Positions 44,401-51,482 of a DNA stretch of 64,000 nucleotides are shown one piece after another; positions within the stretch are counted from its first letter, which is position 1, and every line of letters starts with the position of its first letter. Origin of the DNA: Dyadobacter bucti (lineage in GTDB: Bacteria; Bacteroidota; Bacteroidia; Cytophagales; Spirosomataceae); contig NZ_SWFP01000005.1 of assembly GCF_005869225.1 (NCBI RefSeq), positions 636,681 through 700,680 of the forward strand, given 5' to 3'. The notes beneath the pieces were generated by a model. That model searched no databases. It was not told where the DNA came from and saw nothing but the letters and a program-made list of their open reading frames with translations. The position numbers were made by a program, and so were the translations under genes.

Positions 44401-44699
44401 ATGTCGATGACGGTTTGATTACCCACCGTGATTTCTTTTTTCAACAAACCAATGGAAGAAAAAACAAGGATAGCATCGGTACCGGGGACATCGATCATGT
44501 AATTTCCGTCGGCGTCGGTCACAGTGCCTGTTGCCGTGTTTTTTAACTGTACGTTTACACCTGGTAAACCTGCTCCGTCGACCGAGGAAGTTACCTTACC
44601 TCTAACGGGATGTTGCTGGGCAAATGACGGCTGGGCAGTCCATGCCAGCGACACAATCAGCAAAAAACTGAAAAGTGAATTTCGTAAATTTTGTCTCAT
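41442..44699 (-). CDS. SusC/RagA-family TonB-linked outer-membrane channel
   Basis: The ATG at 44699 (MRQNLRNSLFSFLLIVSLAW) gives a normal signal peptide cut near SFAQ; the longer frame adds an unlikely hydrophobic lead. The 1085-residue protein has the carboxypeptidase D regulatory-like domain (about 30-110), a plug with VTQMLQGRASGVTVGND and the SusC signature LNPNDIESMQVLKDASAASI, and a barrel ending VGLRFGF. It works with the downstream SusD lipoprotein to import a ligand. A LacI-type operator and a -7 box lie upstream. Confidence 0.93.
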   Translation of the reverse strand: MRQNLRNSLFSFLLIVSLAWTAQPSFAQQHPVRGKVTSSVDGAGLPGVNVQLKNTATGTVTDADGNYMIDVPGTDAILVFSSIGLLKKEITVGNQTVIDISLEDDVKNLTEVVVTGYAAQRKKDITGAVTVINTKELTAVPTASVTQMLQGRASGVTVGNDNSPGGGTMVRIRGFGSINNNSPLYVIDGVPTQGTLNQLNPNDIESMQVLKDASAASIYGARAANGVVIITTKKGKPGEPKITFDFYTGTQRPGKMLDLLNTNELGQYLYQSDLGAGKSPSETSPSAQYKFGPNGEQTIADYIYPNVYGTLPGNYTYTNDIADPNLGKTAFNITKSNKEGTDWQDVIFDPASIANFQVGASGGSKTAKYALSANYFKQDGILRYTNYKRYSLRANTEFTKGKVTVGENFTFSYDERQGIVNNDESNPIMFAIRVHPIIPVFDITNGPAALGGSNLSPYNGFAGSRGSNLGNAPNPLARLYREKDNITKGTHAFGNAYAQVDILPGLYARTSFGLEYNQFNRSEYFHRDIEAAEARNANSLNVINNVDRSYTWFNTLNYNKSFGVHTVNLLVGTEAVKTYAAEFRASRSNFAFDDLEYRYLDAGFVAGLSNAGPGATESSLFSQFGKVNYSFKELFLADFTLRRDGSSRFSEANRYGIFPAFSVGMRMTELSFMKSVKFVDDLKLRVGWGKTGNQLIPNVYNAYTLYASDPQNNAYDIAGSGTSIVTGFDLVQFGNANGKWETNTSTNIGLDATLLNNKLELVLDAYNRVTSDMLTQIAIPRTAGSGTIPYTNIGEVRNRGIDIGLTYRDKRGDFNYQVGVNFGHYKNEVLKLNNDPNATIFGFTTRLPAMSATKAGLPIASYYGYFVDGVIKDEAEAASAPKFGSYTREGTFKFRDVNGDGIITAADRTIIGNPHPAFTYGINISVGYKAFDLTMFGQGVQGNQIFNYVRYWTDFNVFQGNRSKDMLYNSWKQSGDNAKLPRLNSGDATSQQVSSYFLEDGSYLRMKNIQLTYTLPANLLKKIKIGSAQVYVQGQNLFTLTKYTGLDPDINLRRSGENNQDTHMGVDEGSYPVAKSYLVGLRFGF

Positions 44700-44752
44700 A
44701 AAAAATGATGGGAAAAATGTTAAAAAAATATTAATTAGTATAGGTATAATGC

Positions 44753-44760
44753 CAAATATA
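44753..44760 (-). promoter_or_regulatory. -7 promoter element of the second SusC gene
   Basis: The minus strand reads TATATTTG, identical to the element before the first SusC gene, 54 bases before the ATG. No TTG at -33 is present, which fits a regulated promoter. Confidence 0.5.
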
Positions 44761-44861
44761 TGAATTGGCGTCATATTTTATAATGTATACTATAAATATT
44801 TTTATAAGTAATATTGATAAAGTAATGGTTACAAATGATCATTTTCTTTAAAAAAACGGTA

Positions 44862-44877
44862 ATGCAATCGTTTGCAT
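44862..44877. promoter_or_regulatory. LacI/GalR-type operator
   Basis: ATGCAATCGTTTGCAT is a 16-bp inverted repeat with seven of eight pairs matching and a central CG, the typical form of LacI/GalR operators. It is about 160 bases before the SusC ATG and about 150 before uvrA. No LacI-type regulator is encoded in the window. Confidence 0.6.
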
Positions 44878-44961
44878 AGTGTTCAAATGCTTCAAAATAA
44901 TTGTTCGTAAACCACTATACGCCGGGATTTATACGAGGAAAAATATTTGCAACTCAAGGTG

Positions 44962-44969
44962 TATTTTTG
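44962..44969 (+). promoter_or_regulatory. -7 promoter element of uvrA
   Basis: TATTTTTG matches TAnnTTTG exactly, 60 bases before the TTG start of uvrA. No good -33 box at 19-23 bp was found. Confidence 0.45.
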
Positions 44970-45028
44970 TGGTTATTCATTAGCACGGATTTTTCCGGTA
45001 TCAGGATTACACTAACATTGCTGCTATT

Positions 45029-47881
45029 TTGGAATACTTGAATGGTTTAGAAATTGAGGAACAGGACCTCATAGAAGTAGAAGGTGCCCGTGAGCATAAC
45101 CTGAAAAATATAGATGTTGACATTCCGCGGAATAAGCTGGTGGTGGTGACCGGCATCAGTGGCAGCGGGAAATCTTCACTGGCTTTTGATACGATTTATG
45201 CGGAGGGGCAGCGCCGCTATATGGAGAGTTTTTCCTCCTATGCGCGTGGCTTTATCGGGGAAATGGAGCGACCGGATGTGGATAAGATCACGGGCCTTTC
45301 TCCTGTTATCAGTATTGAACAAAAAACAACTTCCCGCAATCCGCGGTCGACGGTCGGGACGGTTACGGAGATATATGATTTTCTGCGGCTGTTGTATGCG
45401 AGGGCCGGCAACGCCTATTCGTATGTGACCGGCCGGCGAATGGTGAAACAGTCCCAGGATCAGATCGTTAATCAGTTAATGACGCAGTTTCTCGGACAAA
45501 AGATCGTATTGCTGGCACCGGCGGTTAAAGGACGGAAAGGGCATTACCGGGAGCTTTTTGTGCAGATCGCACGATTGGGCTATACCAAAGTAAGGGTGGA
45601 CGGTGAAGTACAGGATATCGCCCCGAAAATGCAGCTCGACCGCTACAAGGTGCATGATATCGAAATTGTGATCGACCGGGTAGTACCGAAGAAAGAGGAG
45701 GAAGACCCGCAGTCGCGGTACCGTCTTAGCCAGTCTGTGGCTACTGCGATCAAACAAGGAAAGGGCGCGCTGATGGTTTTGGACGCAAAAGGGGAGACCT
45801 ATTACTTTTCCCAAAACCTGATGGATCCTGAGTCGGGAATCAGCTACGATGATCCTGCCCCGAACGCATTTTCTTTTAATTCGCCTTACGGCTGGTGCCC
45901 TACCTGCCAGGGACTTGGCGTGGTGGAGGAAATTACGGAAGAATCCATTATACCTGACAAATCGCTGAGCATCAGCAAGGGCGGTATAGCGCCCATGGGA
46001 GAGTACCGGGAAGCATGGATCTTCAAACAGCTGGAGGTACTCCTCAAAAAGTTTAAGATCACACTGACGACCCCACTGAACAAATTCCCTGAGGAAGCGA
46101 TCAAACTCGTGTTGTATGGAAGTGAAGATGCTGTGCCGGTACCCTCCAAAAAGTACCCGGGAACGGAATGGGAAACGAAGTTCGACGGGATTGTCAATTT
46201 CCTGAAACGCCAGCAGGAGTCGGGAAATGATAAAATCCAGGACTGGCTGAAGGACTTTATGACGATACAAACCTGTCCGGAATGTGAAGGAAAGCGTTTG
46301 AGAAAGGAATCACTGCATTTCCGGGTAGACGGCAAGGATATTGCGGAATTGTCGAACAGCGATATCAGGGAGCTGGCCGACTGGCTGGTGAACCTGGAAG
46401 ACCGCCTGGAAGAAAGACAAAGTGTGATTGGCCATGAGGTATTGAAGGAAATTCGCAAACGGGTTGGTTTTCTTCTTGATGTGGGCCTTGACTACCTCAC
46501 GCTGAACCGGGCGCTCCGTACACTTTCGGGAGGGGAAGCGCAACGCATTCGACTGGCTACGCAAATCGGTACCCAGCTTACAGGAGTACTTTATATCATG
46601 GACGAACCGAGCATCGGGCTGCATCAACGGGATAATGTGCGGCTGATCAATTCGCTGAAAAGCTTGCGTGATCTTGGAAACACGGTACTGGTTGTGGAAC
46701 ACGATAAAGATATGATGCTAGCCTCCGACTATATCCTGGATATAGGCCCGGGCGCAGGTCGTCATGGCGGAAATGTGGTGGGAGCGGGAACGCCTGAAGT
46801 TTTTCTTCAAAACGGGTCATTGACAGCGGAATATCTGAGTGGGAGAACATCGATTGAGGTACCTAAAAAGCGCAGAAAAGGAACGGGGCAGGCTATCTCT
46901 TTGAAAGGATGTACGGGGCACAATCTTAAGAATGTAAATCTCTCGGTCCCGCTGGGAACTATGGTTTGCGTGACAGGCGTGAGCGGGAGCGGAAAATCCT
47001 CTCTGATTCATGAAACGCTGTTTCCACTACTTAATCACCACTTTTATAAATCACGGAGAGAGCCATTGTCCTACAAATCCATTGAAGGCCTGGATCATAT
47101 CGACAAGGTAATAGAAGTGGACCAGTCGCCGATCGGACGTACGCCCAGATCAAACCCGGCTACCTATACCAATCTTTTTACGGATATCAGGACGCTTTTT
47201 GCCGAGCTGCCGGAAGCTAAGATCCGGGGTTACAAGCCGGGCAGATTTTCATTCAATGTAAAAGGCGGTCGTTGCGAGGACTGTGAAGGTGCGGGTATGA
47301 AGAAAATTGAGATGGACTTTCTACCTGATGTGCATGTGAATTGTGAAACCTGCAAAGGAAAACGGTTCAACCGCGAAACGTTGGAAGTGCGATTCAAAGG
47401 AAAATCGGTGGCGGACATTCTTGACATGACAGTTGAGACCGCACTGGAATTTTTTGAAAACCAGCCACGGATTTTGCGAAAAGTGCAAACATTGAATGAT
47501 GTTGGCCTTGGCTATATTACTTTAGGACAACATGCTACCACACTTTCGGGCGGGGAAGCGCAGCGTGTGAAACTATCCGAAGAACTTTCCAAAAGGGATA
47601 CAGGAAAAACGCTGTACATCTTGGATGAGCCCACAACAGGGCTTCATTTTCAGGATATTCGCCATTTGCTGAACGTACTCAACAAGCTGGTGGAAAAAGG
47701 CAATACGGTTTTGATCATCGAGCATAACCTGGACGTGATCAAAGTCGCGGATTACGTGATCGATGTAGGCCCGGAAGGCGGTGCGCAAGGCGGACGTATC
47801 ATTGCCGAAGGGACACCGGAAAAAGTTTCCAAAGTGAAGGGCAGCTATACCGGCCACTTCCTGAAAGAGGAATTAAAATAA
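45029..47881 (+). CDS. uvrA: Excinuclease ABC subunit A
   Basis: The protein has 950 residues. It starts with TTG: no in-frame ATG lies between this codon and the upstream stop, and the start leads into the normal opening (DLIEVEGAREHNLKNIDVDI). Two ATP-binding cassettes are complete: Walker A GISGSGKSSLAF and GVSGSGKSSLIH, ABC signatures RTLSGGEAQRIRLA and TTLSGGEAQRVKLS, Walker B VLYIMDEPSIGLH and LYILDEPTTGLH. Zinc-finger cysteines are at CPTCQGLG with CPECEGKR and at CEDCEGAG with CETCKGKR. It finds DNA damage with UvrB in nucleotide excision repair. A terminator follows at once. Confidence 0.97.
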   Translation: MEYLNGLEIEEQDLIEVEGAREHNLKNIDVDIPRNKLVVVTGISGSGKSSLAFDTIYAEGQRRYMESFSSYARGFIGEMERPDVDKITGLSPVISIEQKTTSRNPRSTVGTVTEIYDFLRLLYARAGNAYSYVTGRRMVKQSQDQIVNQLMTQFLGQKIVLLAPAVKGRKGHYRELFVQIARLGYTKVRVDGEVQDIAPKMQLDRYKVHDIEIVIDRVVPKKEEEDPQSRYRLSQSVATAIKQGKGALMVLDAKGETYYFSQNLMDPESGISYDDPAPNAFSFNSPYGWCPTCQGLGVVEEITEESIIPDKSLSISKGGIAPMGEYREAWIFKQLEVLLKKFKITLTTPLNKFPEEAIKLVLYGSEDAVPVPSKKYPGTEWETKFDGIVNFLKRQQESGNDKIQDWLKDFMTIQTCPECEGKRLRKESLHFRVDGKDIAELSNSDIRELADWLVNLEDRLEERQSVIGHEVLKEIRKRVGFLLDVGLDYLTLNRALRTLSGGEAQRIRLATQIGTQLTGVLYIMDEPSIGLHQRDNVRLINSLKSLRDLGNTVLVVEHDKDMMLASDYILDIGPGAGRHGGNVVGAGTPEVFLQNGSLTAEYLSGRTSIEVPKKRRKGTGQAISLKGCTGHNLKNVNLSVPLGTMVCVTGVSGSGKSSLIHETLFPLLNHHFYKSRREPLSYKSIEGLDHIDKVIEVDQSPIGRTPRSNPATYTNLFTDIRTLFAELPEAKIRGYKPGRFSFNVKGGRCEDCEGAGMKKIEMDFLPDVHVNCETCKGKRFNRETLEVRFKGKSVADILDMTVETALEFFENQPRILRKVQTLNDVGLGYITLGQHATTLSGGEAQRVKLSEELSKRDTGKTLYILDEPTTGLHFQDIRHLLNVLNKLVEKGNTVLIIEHNLDVIKVADYVIDVGPEGGAQGGRIIAEGTPEKVSKVKGSYTGHFLKEELK

Positions 47882-47896
47882 CGATCCGAAGCATAG

Positions 47897-47935
47897 AAAA
47901 TAGCGCGTCTGCTGATTGGGCAGGTGCGCTATTTT
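47897..47935. terminator. Terminator between uvrA and the convergent lipoprotein gene
   Basis: AAAATAGCGC (47897-47906) pairs with GCGCTATTTT (47926-47935), and an inner TCTGC/GCAGG stem extends it. The right arm contains the TAG stop of the minus-strand gene. Confidence 0.85.
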
Positions 47936-49302
47936 ATTTCGATTTTGTTCCAATAGGGCAGCGATTCCGATTTGTCATCGTCAATCAGCCGCGCTTCGTA
48001 GAAACCCGGTTTTGCATTTACGGGAATGTCGTATTGACCATAGTAGAACATGATGGTTCCGTCGCCATGAGACGGGTCGCCTTTTACATTCGCATTGATC
48101 AGCAGGGTTTGCTGCTGATTCTTCAATTGCAGCACGGGGAGCTTACGGGTTGGGTCAAAGCTTTCGTACATTTTGCCCAGCACGGCTGGAAATGGGCTAA
48201 TCAGTAATGAATGTCCACTGTTTACACTTATTTTTCTGGCTAGTTTGAAGGCGTATGTTTCGGTCGGATAGCTGCCTTGCATTAACCAGACCTGTCCGAT
48301 TGATTTGCCTTTTTCTTTTGAAGCAATCACATTTCCCATGCTCGTTATAGGCTCTCCGTTTTCCAGATAGGTAATTGCATACGACCCGTCGGGAACGCTC
48401 TTGGGAATCGTGAAGGAAAGCGAAGACGGACTTTCGAACCGGGCATTGAGAATAACCGGTGAAGAAAGAAAATCACTCCCGATTTTGATGGTGTACTTGT
48501 AAGATGCCGTAAAACCATTGCCTTCCACGAGCAGGATTTTACCGGTAGGGACCGGGTCGAAGAACATGCCCGATTCGCTGATCCCATATATCAGCGCCCT
48601 TACTTTTGAAAACTTTAAATTACTGGCTGCAACAACTATTTTTGATCCAAAAGTTGCTTCTATCGAAAGATGATCAGCGTCCAGGAAATCTTTGACGTCC
48701 TGAAAATACAGCGTGGCCGCTCCGTAGTATCCTCTGATCTGCTTTTTGGTTTTATCGTCTTTGAGCGTGAAAAACAAGGTGTCCGTCGACCCCGGTGTTT
48801 CGGGAGCAGTGCCGACACCTGATATAAAATCGACTGCGACGGTACAATTCTTGTCCTGGTTGGAGTGCAAAACGTCCGTTACATTCAATGCGATTTTTAG
48901 TTTAGCCGCATGTTTTACATAGAGTTTAAAAGATCTTATTTTCCCCGATTGGGCCGCAACATCAAAAAGAAGTGGCGGGCTGTTTTTAAATATAAAATTG
49001 ATCTGCCCGGTTGGGTCATGCGGCGCGGCCACGGTGGCTTCGGGATACAGCTTCAATCTGACATTGATTTCGTCTTTCAGGTAATTTTCAGGAAGGGTTA
49101 CCAGGTAAGCATGCTGGACAGAATCGAAGATGATTTCGGCAGCACCAGGAATTTCGAGATCCTGAATGTAATCGACTGATGTGCGTTTGGTAATCTCAGT
49201 TTTTTCGGGTTGTGGCTCCGGTTCGGAAGAGGGTTTGTCTTTTTTTATACAACCCAAAAAAATAACCTGAAAAAGGAAAAGAGCGGGTACTATTTTCTTC
49301 AT
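47929..49302 (-). CDS. Lipoprotein of unknown function
   Basis: The ATG at 49302 (MKKIVPALFLFQVIFLGC) gives 457 residues with a lipoprotein signal and cysteine at 18, followed by a Pro/Glu-rich linker. The rest is mostly beta-strand. Segments such as PTGKILLVEGNGFTASYKYT and PSSLSFTIPKSVPDGSYAIT resemble IPT/TIG-like immunoglobulin folds, two or three of which may be present. There are no catalytic signatures. It probably sits on the outer membrane or surface, but its job is not known. It shares a strand with the LytTR system upstream, 69 bases away. Confidence 0.72.
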   Translation of the reverse strand: MKKIVPALFLFQVIFLGCIKKDKPSSEPEPQPEKTEITKRTSVDYIQDLEIPGAAEIIFDSVQHAYLVTLPENYLKDEINVRLKLYPEATVAAPHDPTGQINFIFKNSPPLLFDVAAQSGKIRSFKLYVKHAAKLKIALNVTDVLHSNQDKNCTVAVDFISGVGTAPETPGSTDTLFFTLKDDKTKKQIRGYYGAATLYFQDVKDFLDADHLSIEATFGSKIVVAASNLKFSKVRALIYGISESGMFFDPVPTGKILLVEGNGFTASYKYTIKIGSDFLSSPVILNARFESPSSLSFTIPKSVPDGSYAITYLENGEPITSMGNVIASKEKGKSIGQVWLMQGSYPTETYAFKLARKISVNSGHSLLISPFPAVLGKMYESFDPTRKLPVLQLKNQQQTLLINANVKGDPSHGDGTIMFYYGQYDIPVNAKPGFYEARLIDDDKSESLPYWNKIEIK

Positions 49303-49371
49303 AGCTTTTGCAAAAGATAGGTGTGTGAATTTGACAATCAAGTCTGTAAAATAAGTACAATAACGGATTTT

Positions 49372-50106
49372 TTACATCCATTTACTCAAAAACAGATTGA
49401 AACCCTCTTTATACTGGTCGCTGACTGGAATCGTAATGGTGCCGATTTGAATGGTATTGCGGGTCACGGCGCTGATTTTGTCGAGATTGACAATGAAAGA
49501 GCGGTGTACGCGCATGAATTTGGAGGACGGAAGTTTTTCTTCCAGTGCTTTCAGGCTGGTGAGCGAAAGAATGGGCTTGGGCTCTGACTTTAAATGCACC
49601 TTTACGTAATCTTTAAGGCCCTCGGTATACAAAATGTCATTGTAGGCAATGCGGACGAGCTGATACTCGACCTTGAGGAAAAGGTATTCGTCTTTTGGTT
49701 CTTGTGTGCCGCCAGACGCGGCTTTTTGCAGGAGCTCTACATAGGTTTGGGCTTTGGAAGCCGCGCGAAGGAATTCTTCGTAATTAAAGGGTTTTAGGAG
49801 ATAGTCGAGTGCGTCTACGCGAAAACCGTCGAGCGCGTACTGGTTAAAAGCAGTGGTGAAAATAATTCTCGGACCTGGTTTCCCTGCTTTTTCAATGACT
49901 CTTGCCAGTTCTATGCCTGTAAGGTCGGGCATCTGGATATCCAGAAAAATAATGTCGATATGTTCGGTATGTATCGCATTCAACGCTTCCACTGCGCTTG
50001 AATAGCGTCCTGTGAGCGTAAGAAAAGGAGTTTTTTCGATGAACGCGCACACCAGTCCAAGAGCAAGAGGTTCGTCATCTACGGCAATGCATTTTAATGG
50101 AGTCAT
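49372..50106 (-). CDS. LytTR-family response regulator
   Basis: The 244-residue protein has a receiver domain at about residues 4-120 (CIAVDDEPLAL with the acidic pair, FLDIQMPD with phospho-acceptor D56, TAFNQYALDGF and LLKPFNYEEF), then a LytTR DNA-binding domain at about 140-240 (YLFLKVEYQLVRIAYNDILY, FMRVHRSFIVNLDKI). It overlaps the kinase gene by four bases (ATGA-like), giving co-translation. The nearby divergent TonB receptor gene is the obvious candidate target. Confidence 0.92.
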   Translation of the reverse strand: MTPLKCIAVDDEPLALGLVCAFIEKTPFLTLTGRYSSAVEALNAIHTEHIDIIFLDIQMPDLTGIELARVIEKAGKPGPRIIFTTAFNQYALDGFRVDALDYLLKPFNYEEFLRAASKAQTYVELLQKAASGGTQEPKDEYLFLKVEYQLVRIAYNDILYTEGLKDYVKVHLKSEPKPILSLTSLKALEEKLPSSKFMRVHRSFIVNLDKISAVTRNTIQIGTITIPVSDQYKEGFNLFLSKWM

Positions 50107-51173
50107 GCAGTTTCCAGTTCCAGGTGTACCTCAAATTCTTTAATCTCCCGGTTTTCGTTCACTTCCAACTGGTATTTCCCGGGATAAAGCAGATCGAGCC
50201 TGCGCTGGGTATTGCTCAGTCCGATTCCGTTACTTTCATCGAGTGCCTGCCTTTTGTCCGTAAACAGCGTATTTCTTACTTCCACATGAATTTTGTTGCC
50301 GTCCTGGCGGATCTGAATGTCGATCCGGCTTGGCTGCACAGCGCTCACACCATGTTTGAAAGCATTTTCTATAAATGGTAAAAAGAGCATAGGTGCTATG
50401 GAAACATCATGAAGCGGACTGGGGGGGTCAAGGTGGACGGTAACCTTATCAGTGAGCCGCAGCTGCATCAACTGAATGTAATCCTGGGCGAAGGCAATTT
50501 CCTGGCTCAGTAAAACAGTACCATGCTGGGTTTCGTACAATACATACCGCATCATGCGCGAAAGCTTGTGCAGCGCCTCCCGGGCAGCTTCCACATCAAT
50601 GACGGTTAATGCATATATGTTGTTAAGTGTATTGAAAAAGAAATGAGGATTAATCTGCGCTTTCAGGAACGACAGCTCGGAATTGATCTTTTCCTGTTCC
50701 AGGTTTTGCCGGTATTGCTTATCGCGCTGGGCATTCTGAACGGCGGCAACGCTGGTACTTAAACCAATAATAATGAGCGCGGTCAGCAGTGCAAAATAGT
50801 CCAGCTTTTCCTTGGACTTTTTGGCGCCATTCACCTCCCGCGCAGTTTTAAATGCCCTGTCCATTTGTTCACCGTGATTTACGAAGATTTTTACCTGCTC
50901 AATCGTAACCGCCAGCATAAGTACTGATGCCACATTGAAAAGGATAAAGCGTACGTACCGGTTTTTGGCCAGGTATCTTGGGAACCATATATAGTAATTG
51001 AGATAAAAAATGCCGATCAGAAGCGAAAACAGGACAGCCTGTTTGATCCAGAAAGAAACAGGAAAGGTAATCTGCCAGCTGAGCGGCTGCCACATCAGCA
51101 GCAATGCCAGGAAAACCCATCCTAAAAGATGCGGAAAGAACGGAGGGTATTTTCGGGAAGTGCGCGTATCCAT
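50103..51173 (-). CDS. LytS-like sensor histidine kinase
   Basis: An ATG at 51194 would add seven residues; 51173 was chosen as the simpler start. The 356-residue protein has four predicted membrane helices (about residues 15-35, 45-62, 72-92 and 127-147), then a short coiled coil and a His_kinase domain with the phospho-acceptor histidine in LKAQINPHFFFNTLNNIY (H177) and an ATPase domain with FLPFIENAFKHG and NGIGLSNTQRRLDLLY. It phosphorylates the response regulator encoded just downstream. The signal is unknown; the kinase lacks an extracytoplasmic sensor domain. Confidence 0.9.
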   Translation of the reverse strand: MDTRTSRKYPPFFPHLLGWVFLALLLMWQPLSWQITFPVSFWIKQAVLFSLLIGIFYLNYYIWFPRYLAKNRYVRFILFNVASVLMLAVTIEQVKIFVNHGEQMDRAFKTAREVNGAKKSKEKLDYFALLTALIIIGLSTSVAAVQNAQRDKQYRQNLEQEKINSELSFLKAQINPHFFFNTLNNIYALTVIDVEAAREALHKLSRMMRYVLYETQHGTVLLSQEIAFAQDYIQLMQLRLTDKVTVHLDPPSPLHDVSIAPMLFLPFIENAFKHGVSAVQPSRIDIQIRQDGNKIHVEVRNTLFTDKRQALDESNGIGLSNTQRRLDLLYPGKYQLEVNENREIKEFEVHLELETA

Positions 51174-51482
51174 CAGATATTGGTTAGTGAGCATACATTG
51201 AACGTAGCATATCGGTACAATTTTACATGGAATCTGTTAAAGTGCCTATTCTAATCGATCAATGTTCCTCAAATACCGACTGATCCACCACAGCACTCTA
51301 TAAAGGAAAACCGGGAATCCGTGCAAAGCCAGCAGTTTCTTTTTTAATTTTCATCCTGCCACTGATCGTGTAAAAGGAGAATTTGATCGGTACATCTTGT
51401 GTTTCTATCTATTGCGTTTTATTACAATTGATAATAGTGGTTATTTTGAAATTCGAATAATACATCAAAGGCAACCCAAACC
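51174..51482. other. Divergent intergenic region, no gene seen
   Basis: These 309 bases separate the kinase and TonB-receptor genes. Nothing coding was found. A nonamer ATCGGTACA occurs twice (51211-51219 and 51386-51394), and a weak TTATTTTG box lies about 35 bases before the receptor ATG. LytTR regulators usually bind paired imperfect repeats, but I saw no convincing pair. Confidence 0.4.

Noticed and set aside
45476..46270. A long minus-strand open frame
   Set aside because: It lies wholly inside uvrA, whose own frame is complete and conserved.
51211..51394. Nonamer ATCGGTACA repeated twice as a LytR operator
   Set aside because: The copies are 175 bp apart, unlike LytTR site pairs; chance is likely.
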